Origin: SVFI01 sp045535935
GTDB taxonomy: Bacteria > Bacillota > Clostridia > Lachnospirales > Lachnospiraceae
Assembly: GCA_045535935.1 (NCBI GenBank)
Contig: JAZSMO010000003.1
Location: forward strand, 1 to 26,629
Length of the DNA: 26,629 nt
Reading direction: 5' to 3'
The notes beneath the pieces were generated by a model, which saw only the letters and a list, made by a program, of their open reading frames with translations, searched no databases and was not told where the DNA came from. The stretch's first letter is position 1. Every line of letters starts with the position of its first letter. The position numbers and the translations under genes are program-made. Positions 14,201 to 21,602 of the stretch are shown one piece after another.

Positions 14201-16959
14201 TAAGCGGAGGAGTCGTAGAAGCAACAAGCAACAGTGAAGGAGCCGGAATCGGCGGAGGCAATGGCGGAGCCGGTACGAATATTAGGATAAGCGGAGGAGT
14301 CGTAACAGCACAGGGTGGCTATCACGGAGCCGGAATCGGCGGAGGCGATGGCGGAGCCGGTACGAATATTAGGATAAGCGGAGGAACCGTAACAGCACAG
14401 GGAGACTATGACGGAGCCGGAATCGGCGGAGGCAGTGGCGTAGCCGGAACGAATATTACGATAAGCGGAGGAGTCGTAGAAGCAACAGGCGGCCGTAACG
14501 GAGCCGGAATCGGCGGAGGCACTCATGGACCCGGAACGAATATTACGATAAGCGGAGGAACCGTAACAGCACAGGGAGGCAATGACGGAGCCGGAATCGG
14601 CGGAGGAGCCGATGTACAATCATATACAAATTATGGGTATGCTTCAAATATTACGATAAGCGGCGGAACCGTAACAGCACAGGGTGGCAATGACGGAGCC
14701 GGAATCGGCGGAGGAGCTTATTCAGTAGGCTCAGAGATAAAAATTACTGGTGGTTCAGTGAAAGCTGTTGCAGGAACAGATGCAAATAGTATCGGTGGCG
14801 GATATAATCGCGAAGCGGTATGCCCTACCCTTGCAGATGGCACAACACCGGTATATCTTTTTGAACTTGAGGTGGATGGAGAAAGCAATGTCACTATTGA
14901 TGAGCAAGCATATCCGGTAAAACATTTTAAAGAGAATAAACTCTATGTTTATCTGTCCGCAACTGACCACACTGTGGTAAACGGAGACTCTAAAGTATTA
15001 TATAAATGGAACGAGGAGAATACACAATTTATACCGGCTTTGGCTGCGTGGAATTTTATATATACACAGCCGACAGGATTCGTATATACAGGTGAAGCGG
15101 CTGAAATACCGGATGATATTGTTGTTTCTAAAACAACAGGTATAGGGACTGTATCCGGAATAGGTACTATATCAGTGAAGTATTATGATGAGCAGGACAA
15201 TTTGGTTGATGTTCCTACAAAGGCAGGTACTTACCATGTGAAAATTGATGTTTCTGCCGGTGATAAGTTTGGTGCACAGGAAGGTATTACAGATGAGAGT
15301 TGGACATTCGAAATTGCTGAGTGTCCACATACGTTGGTTGGAGAGGATGGAATATGTGAGAATTGTGACTATTATCTGATTGCAAATGCCGAGAATTTGA
15401 TGTGGTTTGCCCAGCAGGTAAATGAAGGAAAGACTACTATCAACGCAAAGCTTACAGCGGATATTGATATGAAAGATATCGACTGGACGATTATGAGTAG
15501 CTTTGCCGGTACTTTTGATGGTGGTGGACATACGATTTTATATTTGTGTGCAGATGAAAATGGCGGAGATGACGATATTGCAGATGGAAGCAGATGCGGA
15601 TTGTTCCAGACATTGTCAGTAGGGGGTACAGTTACCAATCTTACAATATCAGGAGCACAATTGTGGTCTGAAAACAGTGCAGGTGCAATTGTAGCTGTAA
15701 ATAATGGTACAATTTCAAAGTGTATAGTGAAAGATTCATCAATAATGCTTGGAGCAAGTCATGGTCTTGCGGCGATAGCAGGAACAAATACCGGAACTGT
15801 TAAAGATTGCGGAGTAGTGAATTGTTTCTTGCAGAGAAGATATAGTGCTGCAAATAGTAACACTTTTGCAATAGGTGCTGTTGTAGAGGATAATAGTGGC
15901 ATAGTAAGCAACTGTTTCAGTTACGGATGTACATTCAGCAATTCGCCTAATTTGTATGCAACTGTTGAAAGCGGTAATGCTCCTGTTAATTGCTATTATT
16001 ATACAGATGCCACAGTATCAGATACAGTAGCAACTGCAAAGACAGCAGAAGCGTTTGCAAGCGGTGAGGTTGCATATCTCTTAAACGGCGAGAAGACAGA
16101 TGGCACACAGAGTTGGTATCAGACATTGGAAACAGATATCTATCCTGTACCGGATAGCAAGCATGGTACGGTATATTATGGATATATTTCTTGTAGTGAG
16201 AATGCGCAGCCTGAATATTCCAATCAATCGGATGCGCAGGAGACAAAGCCGGATCATGTAGAAGGAAAAGACGTTTTCTTTACATTAGACGGTGAAAAGG
16301 CACCGACCTGTACAGAGGGAGGCGTCGGTCATACAGAGTGTGAAAAATGTCATAAAGTTATGCAGACAAATGTGACTGTGAAAGCAACCGGACATGCATG
16401 GGATAATGGCGTTGTAACCAAAGCAGCAACTGCTACCGAAAAGGGTGAAAAGACTTATACATGTAAGGTTTGTAAGGCAACTAAGAAGGAAGCAATCGCA
16501 GCACTCGGAGCACCGAAGAAAGGTGTTGTTGCAAAGAGTGACAAAGCGACATATAAAGTGACGGAGTCCGATCTGAAAAACGGAACAGTTGCTTATGTCG
16601 GTCCGCTTGATAAGAAGGCAACGAAAGTTACAATTCCGGCGACAGTAGAAATTGACGGTGTGACTTTCAAAGTTACTTCTATTGAGAAGAATGCATTCAA
16701 GAACAACAAGAAAGTGAAAACGGTTACGATCGGAAAGAATGTCAGCAAGATTGGTGCCAAAGCCTTCTACGGATGCAGTAAGTTGAAAACTCTGAAAATT
16801 AAGACAACGAAACTTACAGCGAAGAAGATCGGCAGCAAAGCATTTTCAAAAACATCGAAGAGCATGAAAGTAACAGTACCGAAGAAGAAATTCAAAACGT
16901 ACAAAACCATGCTGATAAAGAAAGGTGTAAACAAGAAAGCGAAGTTTAAAAAAGGTTAA
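11254..16959 (+). CDS. Giant secreted repeat protein (surface adhesin/glycan-binding type)
   Basis: A 1901-residue exported protein. Residues 1-34 are a Sec signal (basic MKKGRKLARR, hydrophobic core, cleavage likely after VRA). The order is: beta-solenoid-like repeats of GAGIGGG plus ITINGGT/ITISGG strands (about 150-270 and again 967-1169), as in proteins annotated as carbohydrate-binding; H-W/H-S..DATC..PKTC..CGKTEG CxxC repeats (363-456); a GLUG-like region (about 460-685) with GIAG and NCYS turns; Ig-like linkers; a second GLUG-like region (about 1371-1616); further CxxC motifs (1669-1750); and a lysine-rich BspA-like leucine-rich repeat end (about 1755-1901, IEKNAFKNNKKVKTVTIG). There is no LPxTG, SLH or dockerin motif. 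The ribosome site AAGGAGAG is seven bases before the ATG. Its role is probably attachment to host or plant glycans; this is inference from domain type. Confidence 0.88.
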   Translation: MKKGRKLARRILSIVLTVALVVGLMPNNVLTVRAATTAHDISTGSLEISSNGDYTITGSTTSNTVTVKSGVTANVTLNGVKIDCSNTGITPIMVESGATLNLTLIGDNVLTACTLDYKDTLTTQQTAALGVPVGAELVITESSTGTLTANGANGGGAGIGGGYNGSCGTITINGGTINANGGWMSGAGIGGGAWNTENGTITINGGTVNTTSTLGAGIGAGDGEKNSSGTIIINGGTINATSTYGAGIGNSNNSIGVTVTITGGNINCSSVSAPTNGTSAVACYTFKFLSDSVDMAGKTVSAITLDGNNYEYNFNDVVTLDGGSENEGYLKLYLPEGSNVTSITVDNTTYTCRSEDGTCYTDHDWEDATCGAPKTCKACGKTEGEPTGNHSWVDATCAVPKTCKGCGKTEGEPTGNHSWIDATCMEAKHCSVCGESEGERGNHTYENGVCTLCGIDEQGTFHIKNSAQLEAFAQYVSEGNKNTNAELEDNIDMSDVKDWTPIGQTISFHVSGAEVTDTGYTGTFNGNGHVITGLTVSGISGDIYSYGLFGTVSGTVKHLGMDGFKFAMGSASDARAGAVAGQVLTGGTIENCYSIGHSVTTNGNIAGGIAGCNYGGTIRNCYAYKGEVVGHDTRCGGVVGDCQDDGNADAGTVTNCYTNAERVVSTQNDSTKITNCEVKDASAFASGEVTYKLNGSTSDGDLIWYQTLETDEMPKFSGDTVVYQNGSYINHVHEWIYSSEKTEGSEVNNKIVATCTVGGCTREATFSVAEEIIRTGSPIELVVDSNTLTEEITITYTAIEGSLTDGKPVNVGTYKAEVSITGADGNKAGCEFEYEIVPAFIVTGGALGTDYTYEDGVLTVLSSTPITIANKDPETPTKDRIVVKKDVSANITLAGVNIKVAGAGVENVCAFKIEDDSNGQIIITLKKDTKNTLYSSLYCAGLQKNGKNGSLTITGEGTLIAKGNLQGAGIGGGNGGAGTNITISGGVVEATSNSEGAGIGGGNGGAGTNIRISGGVVTAQGGYHGAGIGGGDGGAGTNIRISGGTVTAQGDYDGAGIGGGSGVAGTNITISGGVVEATGGRNGAGIGGGTHGPGTNITISGGTVTAQGGNDGAGIGGGADVQSYTNYGYASNITISGGTVTAQGGNDGAGIGGGAYSVGSEIKITGGSVKAVAGTDANSIGGGYNREAVCPTLADGTTPVYLFELEVDGESNVTIDEQAYPVKHFKENKLYVYLSATDHTVVNGDSKVLYKWNEENTQFIPALAAWNFIYTQPTGFVYTGEAAEIPDDIVVSKTTGIGTVSGIGTISVKYYDEQDNLVDVPTKAGTYHVKIDVSAGDKFGAQEGITDESWTFEIAECPHTLVGEDGICENCDYYLIANAENLMWFAQQVNEGKTTINAKLTADIDMKDIDWTIMSSFAGTFDGGGHTILYLCADENGGDDDIADGSRCGLFQTLSVGGTVTNLTISGAQLWSENSAGAIVAVNNGTISKCIVKDSSIMLGASHGLAAIAGTNTGTVKDCGVVNCFLQRRYSAANSNTFAIGAVVEDNSGIVSNCFSYGCTFSNSPNLYATVESGNAPVNCYYYTDATVSDTVATAKTAEAFASGEVAYLLNGEKTDGTQSWYQTLETDIYPVPDSKHGTVYYGYISCSENAQPEYSNQSDAQETKPDHVEGKDVFFTLDGEKAPTCTEGGVGHTECEKCHKVMQTNVTVKATGHAWDNGVVTKAATATEKGEKTYTCKVCKATKKEAIAALGAPKKGVVAKSDKATYKVTESDLKNGTVAYVGPLDKKATKVTIPATVEIDGVTFKVTSIEKNAFKNNKKVKTVTIGKNVSKIGAKAFYGCSKLKTLKIKTTKLTAKKIGSKAFSKTSKSMKVTVPKKKFKTYKTMLIKKGVNKKAKFKKG
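11709..12050 (+). repeat. Diverged coding repeats, first glycine-rich block
   Basis: Four units begin with GGAGCCGGAAT(C/T)GGT and carry an ACCATCAA(T/C)GGTGGAACC core. They are spaced about 80-90 bases and encode GAGIGGG...TITINGGT. They are older and more diverged than the second block near 14.2 kb. Confidence 0.7.
12340..12621 (+). repeat. 81-bp coding tandem repeat (CxxC modules)
   Basis: Units start at 12340, 12421 and 12502 (exact 81-base period), and a fourth, diverged one at 12580. Each encodes H-x-W/Y then ATC, KTC-K-x-CGKTEGE. Paired cysteines suggest small metal-binding or disulphide-bonded knuckles in an exported protein. Confidence 0.8.
14152..14766 (+). repeat. 87-bp coding tandem repeat, seven units
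   Basis: GGAGCCGGAATCGGCGGAG recurs at 14152, 14239, 14326, 14413, 14500 and 14587 with an exact 87-base period, then at 14695 after a 21-base insertion. Each unit encodes 29 residues (GAGIGGG..GG.GTNITISGG plus a variable EATSNSE/TAQGGND stretch). The high DNA identity points to recent expansion or ongoing homogenisation. Confidence 0.9.
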
Positions 16960-17021
16960 AAACCAAAAAACCAAAAGATGAAATTATGGTAGTATATTAA
17001 TAAAAAAAACACAAATAATAG

Positions 17022-17060
17022 TGCTAGGTCATTGCAAATGTATTGACCTAGCATTTTTTT
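17022..17060 (+). terminator. Intrinsic terminator of the giant surface gene
   Basis: Perfect ten-base stem (17022-17031 with 17044-17053) around a 12-base loop, followed by seven T. It lies 63 bases after the stop. Confidence 0.88.
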
Positions 17061-17071
17061 CTTGCTATTCT
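17043..17071 (+). promoter_or_regulatory. Promoter of the toxin-antitoxin pair
   Basis: TTGACC (17043-17048), a 17-base spacer and TATTCT (17066-17071): five of six and four of six matches. The -35 box is inside the 3' arm of the preceding terminator. The antitoxin start is 31 bases further on. Confidence 0.55.
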
Positions 17072-17101
17072 TATATTATAAAAACATAGGAGGTGTCAGG
17101 A

Positions 17102-17395
17102 ATGGCCAGTACAATCCAGGTAAGAGTAGATGATGATTTAAAAGCAAAATCGGATGAGTTATTTAAAGATTTAGGTACGGATACTACAACAGCAATTCGC
17201 ATGTTTTTAACGCAGGCTTTGGCGGCAAATGGTTTTCCTTTTGAAATTAAGAGAGCTGCTGCAAATCCATATGATGCATTAGCAGAACATGAATTATTAA
17301 ATAAGTTAGGCACAGCACGTGAGCACGCAAAGCAGGGAATGTACAAAGATGCAACAGAAGTTTCGCGCAATATGAGGGAAAAGTATGGATTATAA
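17102..17395 (+). CDS. RelB/DinJ-family antitoxin
   Basis: A 97-residue protein with the ribbon-helix-helix start typical of DinJ/RelB (ASTIQVRVDDDLKAKSDELFKDLG, then TTTAIRMFLTQALAANGFPF). It would bind DNA as a dimer at its own promoter and neutralise the toxin through its C-terminal half, which is helical and charged. GGAGG at 17089-17093 is eight bases before ATG 17102; the upstream in-frame GTG at 17093 lies within that site and is less likely. The last 11 bases overlap the toxin gene. It is complete, and the pair has its own promoter. Confidence 0.9.
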   Translation: MASTIQVRVDDDLKAKSDELFKDLGTDTTTAIRMFLTQALAANGFPFEIKRAAANPYDALAEHELLNKLGTAREHAKQGMYKDATEVSRNMREKYGL

Positions 17396-17699
17396 AGTTG
17401 TGGTTACAAAAGACGCAGAGGAAGATTTAGAGCGTTTTATCAGATATCTTGTTTATGAGAAAGAGAGTGTACAAGCGGCGCAAAATCTACTGAATGATTT
17501 TGATGCGACAATCGAGAGTTTGAAACATGTAGCAGGGAGTTTGAAATTGTGTGATAATCCCAAGTTGCTGCAGCTAGAATATCGTCGCATTAACTTCTTG
17601 AATCACAGATATTTTATGTTGTACCGCATTATAGGTGATATAATATTTGTGGATGATATTTTTCATGAGTTACAGGATTATGAAAATAAGTTGTGCTAA
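17385..17699 (+). CDS. RelE/ParE-superfamily toxin
   Basis: A 104-residue protein with the fold signature of the RelE/ParE superfamily: YKVVVTKDAEEDLERFIRYL at the start, then a long helix pair and the late strands INFLNHRYFMLYRIIGDIIFVDDIFH. Relatives either cut mRNA on the ribosome (RelE, YafQ) or poison gyrase (ParE); the late YRRINF..YFMLYRI pattern does not decide between them for me. GAGGGA lies five bases before the ATG, and the start overlaps the antitoxin end, so they are co-translated. It is full length, with no sign of decay, in contrast with the HEPN remnant 6.5 kb upstream. Confidence 0.88.
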   Translation: MDYKVVVTKDAEEDLERFIRYLVYEKESVQAAQNLLNDFDATIESLKHVAGSLKLCDNPKLLQLEYRRINFLNHRYFMLYRIIGDIIFVDDIFHELQDYENKLC

Positions 17700-17724
17700 T
17701 TGATATACAGAGGAGGAAACGATA

Positions 17725-18870
17725 GTGATTTGCAAATGTGAAAATTGTTCGTCGCCGCTTTTTTTTAAGCCTAAGAGCGGAATGTTAGAATGTGATGCCT
17801 GTAGTACGGCTTACTGGCCGTCGCAGTTTGAGGAGGAGACAACAGGGGAAAATGAAATGCAGGTGGATTATTATTCCTGTACGGCGTGCGGAGCGCAGCT
17901 TGCGGTCAACGGAGTAGAAAGTTCCACGTTCTGTTCTTACTGCGGACAGCCGACGGTAGTCTTTGACCGGGTTTCTTCGGCGAAGCGACCGGAATATATT
18001 ATTCCGTTCAGCGTTTCGAAGGAAGAGGCAGTTGGGTTGATCCGTAACTACATAGAGAGAGGTAATTTTGTTCCGAAAGAAATTAAGGATTTTGAGGTTG
18101 AACGAGTCAGAGGAATTTACATACCGTTTTGGCTGTACGATGTGGAGTATTCCGATTGTCAGTTTCTTTCCGGGGAAGTCGGAAGCGGAAAAAATTCTCA
18201 TACAGAGTATTTCATGAGAAAAGCAAAAGTAGTATTTCATGATTTGCCGTTGGATGCGTCCGTGCAGTTGAATGACGGCGTTTCCCAGCGCCTGGAGCCG
18301 TATGATGCAAGAGGGCTCGTGCAGTTCCACAGCGCCTATTTGTCCGGATTTTATGCAGATTGCTTTGATTATAAATCAGAGGATATGGAAGGTTACGCTA
18401 CCTTCCGGTGCAGAAATCTTTTTGACACCGAAGTGAAAAAAACCGTCCGGGCGGATAAAATCCGGGTGGAAGAAAGCAACCCGTACAGCAATATCAAGGG
18501 TTCGAAATATGCTATGCTTCCGGCCTGGTTTATGACATTCCGTTATGAAAATGTGCCATATACGATTTTGGTCAACGGCCAGACGCGGAAGGTGGTAGGT
18601 GCGGTTCCGTATGACAAAGCAAAAGCAAGAAGCCGTTTCGGCTTGCTTGCCGCCTTGATTACTCTCATATGCTTGCCGATTATGTATGGGCTTGTGTTGG
18701 CGTCACAGGACACTGACAGTGAGGTTGTGAAGATTATAGTGGGAATTGTAGGTTTTGCCGTACTTTACTGTGCGGACGGTGTCAAAAAAATGAAGAATCT
18801 AAAAAACAGCATCGAGCGCACCAAAGAATCTGCAATGGATCACTTTGTGAAAGACAGACAGGAGGGATAA
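17725..18870 (+). CDS. Double zinc-ribbon membrane protein
   Basis: A 381-residue protein starting at GTG 17725, supported by AGGAGG at 17711-17716 eight bases away. Two N-terminal zinc ribbons are visible: C5/C8 with C23/C26, and C52/C55 with C70/C73. A long soluble middle (about 85-300) is rich in aromatic residues and repeats a VERVRGIYIPFWLYDVEY-type motif. Two hydrophobic helices lie near the C-terminus (about 308-328 and 336-354), so the zinc ribbons probably face the cytoplasm from a C-terminal membrane anchor. Relatives are annotated only as zinc-ribbon or TFIIB-type-ribbon proteins of unknown role. The following small membrane protein overlaps its stop by one base, so the two likely act together. 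Confidence 0.82.
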   Translation: MICKCENCSSPLFFKPKSGMLECDACSTAYWPSQFEEETTGENEMQVDYYSCTACGAQLAVNGVESSTFCSYCGQPTVVFDRVSSAKRPEYIIPFSVSKEEAVGLIRNYIERGNFVPKEIKDFEVERVRGIYIPFWLYDVEYSDCQFLSGEVGSGKNSHTEYFMRKAKVVFHDLPLDASVQLNDGVSQRLEPYDARGLVQFHSAYLSGFYADCFDYKSEDMEGYATFRCRNLFDTEVKKTVRADKIRVEESNPYSNIKGSKYAMLPAWFMTFRYENVPYTILVNGQTRKVVGAVPYDKAKARSRFGLLAALITLICLPIMYGLVLASQDTDSEVVKIIVGIVGFAVLYCADGVKKMKNLKNSIERTKESAMDHFVKDRQEG

Positions 18871-19106
18871 TGATGTTAGTGTTGGCGATTATTTTAAGTG
18901 TTGTTGTCGGCGTTTGTTTTGCATATGGTATTATGGCAGGTCAGGTCTGCAAGTCAAACAACTACGGCGATTCCATGGGCGAGCTGTACGATTTTGCACA
19001 GGGTACCTGGAATGTCGAAGTGAGCAGAGATTATAAAACCAAGAAGAAAAACTGGACAAACGACAAACTGATGGCGAGGCGGGTAGAGCGGTTAGTGAAT
19101 CAATAA
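18870..19106 (+). CDS. Small membrane protein coupled to the zinc-ribbon protein
   Basis: A 78-residue protein: one N-terminal transmembrane helix (about 3-24), then a polar, lysine-rich tail (NNYGDSMGELYDF, then KTKKKNW). Its ATG shares a base with the TAA of the preceding gene, and GGAGGG at 18861-18866 lies a few bases upstream; ATG 18873 is an equally possible start. The coupling suggests a partner of the zinc-ribbon protein. Its last seven bases overlap the end of the convergent LtaS-like gene. I do not recognise a family. Confidence 0.7.
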   Translation: MMLVLAIILSVVVGVCFAYGIMAGQVCKSNNYGDSMGELYDFAQGTWNVEVSRDYKTKKKNWTNDKLMARRVERLVNQ

Positions 19107-21463
19107 AAATACGCTTCGCATTCCGGAGAAAAATTGCGCATATTGGTGTATTGAATATGCTCATATTCTTTCAAACGGTCATAGTGAGGTCCGCCTTCTT
19201 CGTAGGTGAATACGGTTCCTTCCGCATCTATGCATCCGTAGGCGCTGATGACAGGAATTTCTTCATGCAAACGATATAAATATTTTTGATAAGAGGTCAT
19301 CGGAAGATTGGCCTCTTTTAAAATGTAGCTTTGCAGGAAATTGGTGCTGATATTTCCGATGTCCTTGGACTCGCTGTCATAGTTGGTCCATATAATCAGC
19401 GGTGTCTGATACTGAATAAGCTTTTCCTCCGGGGTAAACTGATCCGCCGGTTTTCCTAAAATCATCTCATAGATATCAGGCTCCAGACTCGGATGATGGT
19501 CGCCGAACATAACAATCATTGTAGGCTCGTCCACCTGCTCAAAATAGGAGAGCAGCTCCCCAAAAGCCCGGTCGGATTCCTTGGCAAGAGACAAATACTG
19601 TTGTGCCAACGGATGACTGCCATTGTCTACTGTAATGGTAGAGTTGTAATCGGCATCACCATAACCGCCATGATTTTGGATGGTAATATTAAACAGAAAG
19701 AACGGCGCATCTGCGGAAGCAGATCTGGCTTCTTCGTAGATGGAAATCAGCTTTTTATAATCCGCCGAGTCCGAACATAAATGGCGGATGGTTTCAAAAT
19801 CTTCCTTCATGTCTTCCAGTGCGATATAGCTGTCAAACTGCATGTAATCATAGACGTAATCTCTTCCGTAAAAATCTTTGTTGTACGGATGGAACGAGTG
19901 TGTGGTGAAACCGTGTTTTTTCAGGGAGCGTGGCATGGAGAGTGTATCTTCGCCCAGCGTATCCTGATACGGGGTACTTCCGCCTTCGAAAAGCATGCTG
20001 TTTCCGGTCAGAACCTCAAATTCAGTATTGCTTGTTCCGCCGCCGAAGGTAGAAACATATAAGGTTCCCTTCTGCGTGTTTTTGTCCAGACTGTGTATAT
20101 AAGAAAGCGGATCTTCGCTCACGTTGTCAAGGCCGAGCGCTGCAAAGTCCGTAAGACTTTCGTTCATAACTACAATCAGGTTTTTCGGTGTGATTTTGTC
20201 GTTGTACGGAATGGTGATATCGGATGCCTCCTCCAAGACAGACAGCGTTTTTTCAAAATCATAGTCGGAGGTCATGCGTTGCATATTGGAACTGCTGTAC
20301 ACCGTAAAAATCCCCATACCGTAAGTTTCGTAGCTCTCGACCATATCCAGCGTATTGATTTCGATACCGGAGCGCTCCACGAAAGAGGCGGAGGTGAAGA
20401 TGAGTAACATACCGGTTGCGAAAGCAGCAAAGCTTCCGAGAGATATCAAATATCCTTTTTTTGTCACAGTCCGGTGCGGAATGCAGCCGGCAAGTGCAAG
20501 TAAGGTCAGCGTGAGCAGCGCCCACACATAAAATTCATCGGCGACCGGAAACTCATATTTGTCAGCCACGCCCATAACAGTCTTAAAAGCTTTGATGTCC
20601 GAAAAGGTAAACGGTTTTTTGCGGTACATAATGATGAAATGATTCAGAATACCTGCAAAATAGAAAAATACGGCGCCGATCCGCAAGGAAACCGCCGGAG
20701 ATTTCAAAAGCAAAAACAGCGCTGCATAGATGAAAAACAGAAGCACCGTATTGCCGACAATCCATGAACCGGACGGCAGAGTGGCAGTGGACGTATATTC
20801 GCAGCCGATATAGGAGACAAGGGCAAACAAAAGCAGAGCAAGGATGTCAATGGCTCCTACAAAAATTTTGTTTCTTCGGGATAAAAAGTTTCGTATTTTT
20901 TCACTGAACATAAAGAGCAGTACGTTGAAAAAGAACAGCATCAAAAGTAATCCGAGATTTTTTTTCAAAATCTTAGGATAGAAAAAAGTGATGGACGGTG
21001 TGGCGTTTGTCGGATCACCGACAATTTTTACATCGTTCGCATCGCTTCCGTTATAGGAGATGGTAAAGGTGTAAGGTTCCCCGTGCTTCAGCGCGATATC
21101 ACCGATGATAAGCTCCAGTTTGGTGGAAAAGTCGTGCATAAATTCATGCCGGAAGCTTTGAAGAATCGTTCCGTTTTTGTCCGAGACCGTAACTTCCACG
21201 CTGTCGTCCTTTGCCGGAGTAATCATGAGAAGGATGGCATAGCGGTTAACATTTCTTTCGGGAACGGAAACCGTATATTGATACGGGGTTGACGGCGAGA
21301 CCGTTGCGATTGTGTCCTGCCGGTTGTCCGTCAGGCCGTGATACTCGGTCGTTGTATATATGTTTTTTGCAAAATAGAGAATGCAGACCTGAACTGCTAT
21401 AAGCAGACAGAGAGTGCAAAATTTCATTATCTTTTTCTTATGTGTCTTTAACAGAGCTGTCAT
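19100..21463 (-). CDS. LtaS-superfamily phosphoglycerol transferase (sulfatase fold)
   Basis: A 787-residue membrane enzyme. After one helix (about 12-32) comes a predicted beta-rich extracytoplasmic stretch (about 40-152), then several helices (about 168-360) and a large outer sulfatase-type domain. Catalytic features match LtaS: metal-binding E435 in VVMNES, nucleophile T477 in GGGTSNTEF, H598 in QNHGGY and D655-H656 in MFGDHHPS. LtaS enzymes transfer glycerol phosphate from phosphatidylglycerol onto glycolipids or polymers on the cell surface. The start at 21463 is chosen because GAGGAG lies just upstream on this strand; a reading frame open 114 codons further is without support. The extra early domain is unusual for LtaS of Bacillus or Staphylococcus, so the acceptor could be another glycan or protein. 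Confidence 0.88.
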   Translation of the reverse strand: MTALLKTHKKKIMKFCTLCLLIAVQVCILYFAKNIYTTTEYHGLTDNRQDTIATVSPSTPYQYTVSVPERNVNRYAILLMITPAKDDSVEVTVSDKNGTILQSFRHEFMHDFSTKLELIIGDIALKHGEPYTFTISYNGSDANDVKIVGDPTNATPSITFFYPKILKKNLGLLLMLFFFNVLLFMFSEKIRNFLSRRNKIFVGAIDILALLLFALVSYIGCEYTSTATLPSGSWIVGNTVLLFFIYAALFLLLKSPAVSLRIGAVFFYFAGILNHFIIMYRKKPFTFSDIKAFKTVMGVADKYEFPVADEFYVWALLTLTLLALAGCIPHRTVTKKGYLISLGSFAAFATGMLLIFTSASFVERSGIEINTLDMVESYETYGMGIFTVYSSSNMQRMTSDYDFEKTLSVLEEASDITIPYNDKITPKNLIVVMNESLTDFAALGLDNVSEDPLSYIHSLDKNTQKGTLYVSTFGGGTSNTEFEVLTGNSMLFEGGSTPYQDTLGEDTLSMPRSLKKHGFTTHSFHPYNKDFYGRDYVYDYMQFDSYIALEDMKEDFETIRHLCSDSADYKKLISIYEEARSASADAPFFLFNITIQNHGGYGDADYNSTITVDNGSHPLAQQYLSLAKESDRAFGELLSYFEQVDEPTMIVMFGDHHPSLEPDIYEMILGKPADQFTPEEKLIQYQTPLIIWTNYDSESKDIGNISTNFLQSYILKEANLPMTSYQKYLYRLHEEIPVISAYGCIDAEGTVFTYEEGGPHYDRLKEYEHIQYTNMRNFSPECEAYFY

Positions 21464-21494
21464 GTAAATTTCTCCTCGGTTCAATATCCAGCAC

Positions 21495-21523
21495 ATTATA
21501 GCATAAAAAAATGGATGATAAAA
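21495..21523 (-). promoter_or_regulatory. Possible promoter of the LtaS-like gene
   Basis: On the minus strand TATAAT lies at 21500-21495, 31 bases before the start codon. The -35 position (about 21523-21518, reading TTTTAT) is weak. Confidence 0.4.
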
Positions 21524-21548
21524 GATGTTAAGAAATACCAAGAAAATG

Positions 21549-21577
21549 TGGAATTCATAGAAAAAATATTTTATAAT
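21549..21577 (+). promoter_or_regulatory. Promoter of the yczE-kinase-EAL operon
   Basis: A perfect TATAAT at 21572-21577, 25 bases before the first ATG, in an A/T-rich stretch. The -35 position near 21549 (TGGAAT) is poor. It is divergent from the LtaS-like promoter in a 139-base gap. Confidence 0.45.
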
Positions 21578-21602
21578 ATAGTGGGAAAGAGGAGTTATAC
21601 AT

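Noticed and set aside
14050..14619. A repetitive minus-strand frame of 189 codons rich in Ser/Tyr
   Set aside because: It is the mirror image of the 87-bp coding repeats of the surface protein, and the plus-strand frame has the signal peptide, start and terminator.
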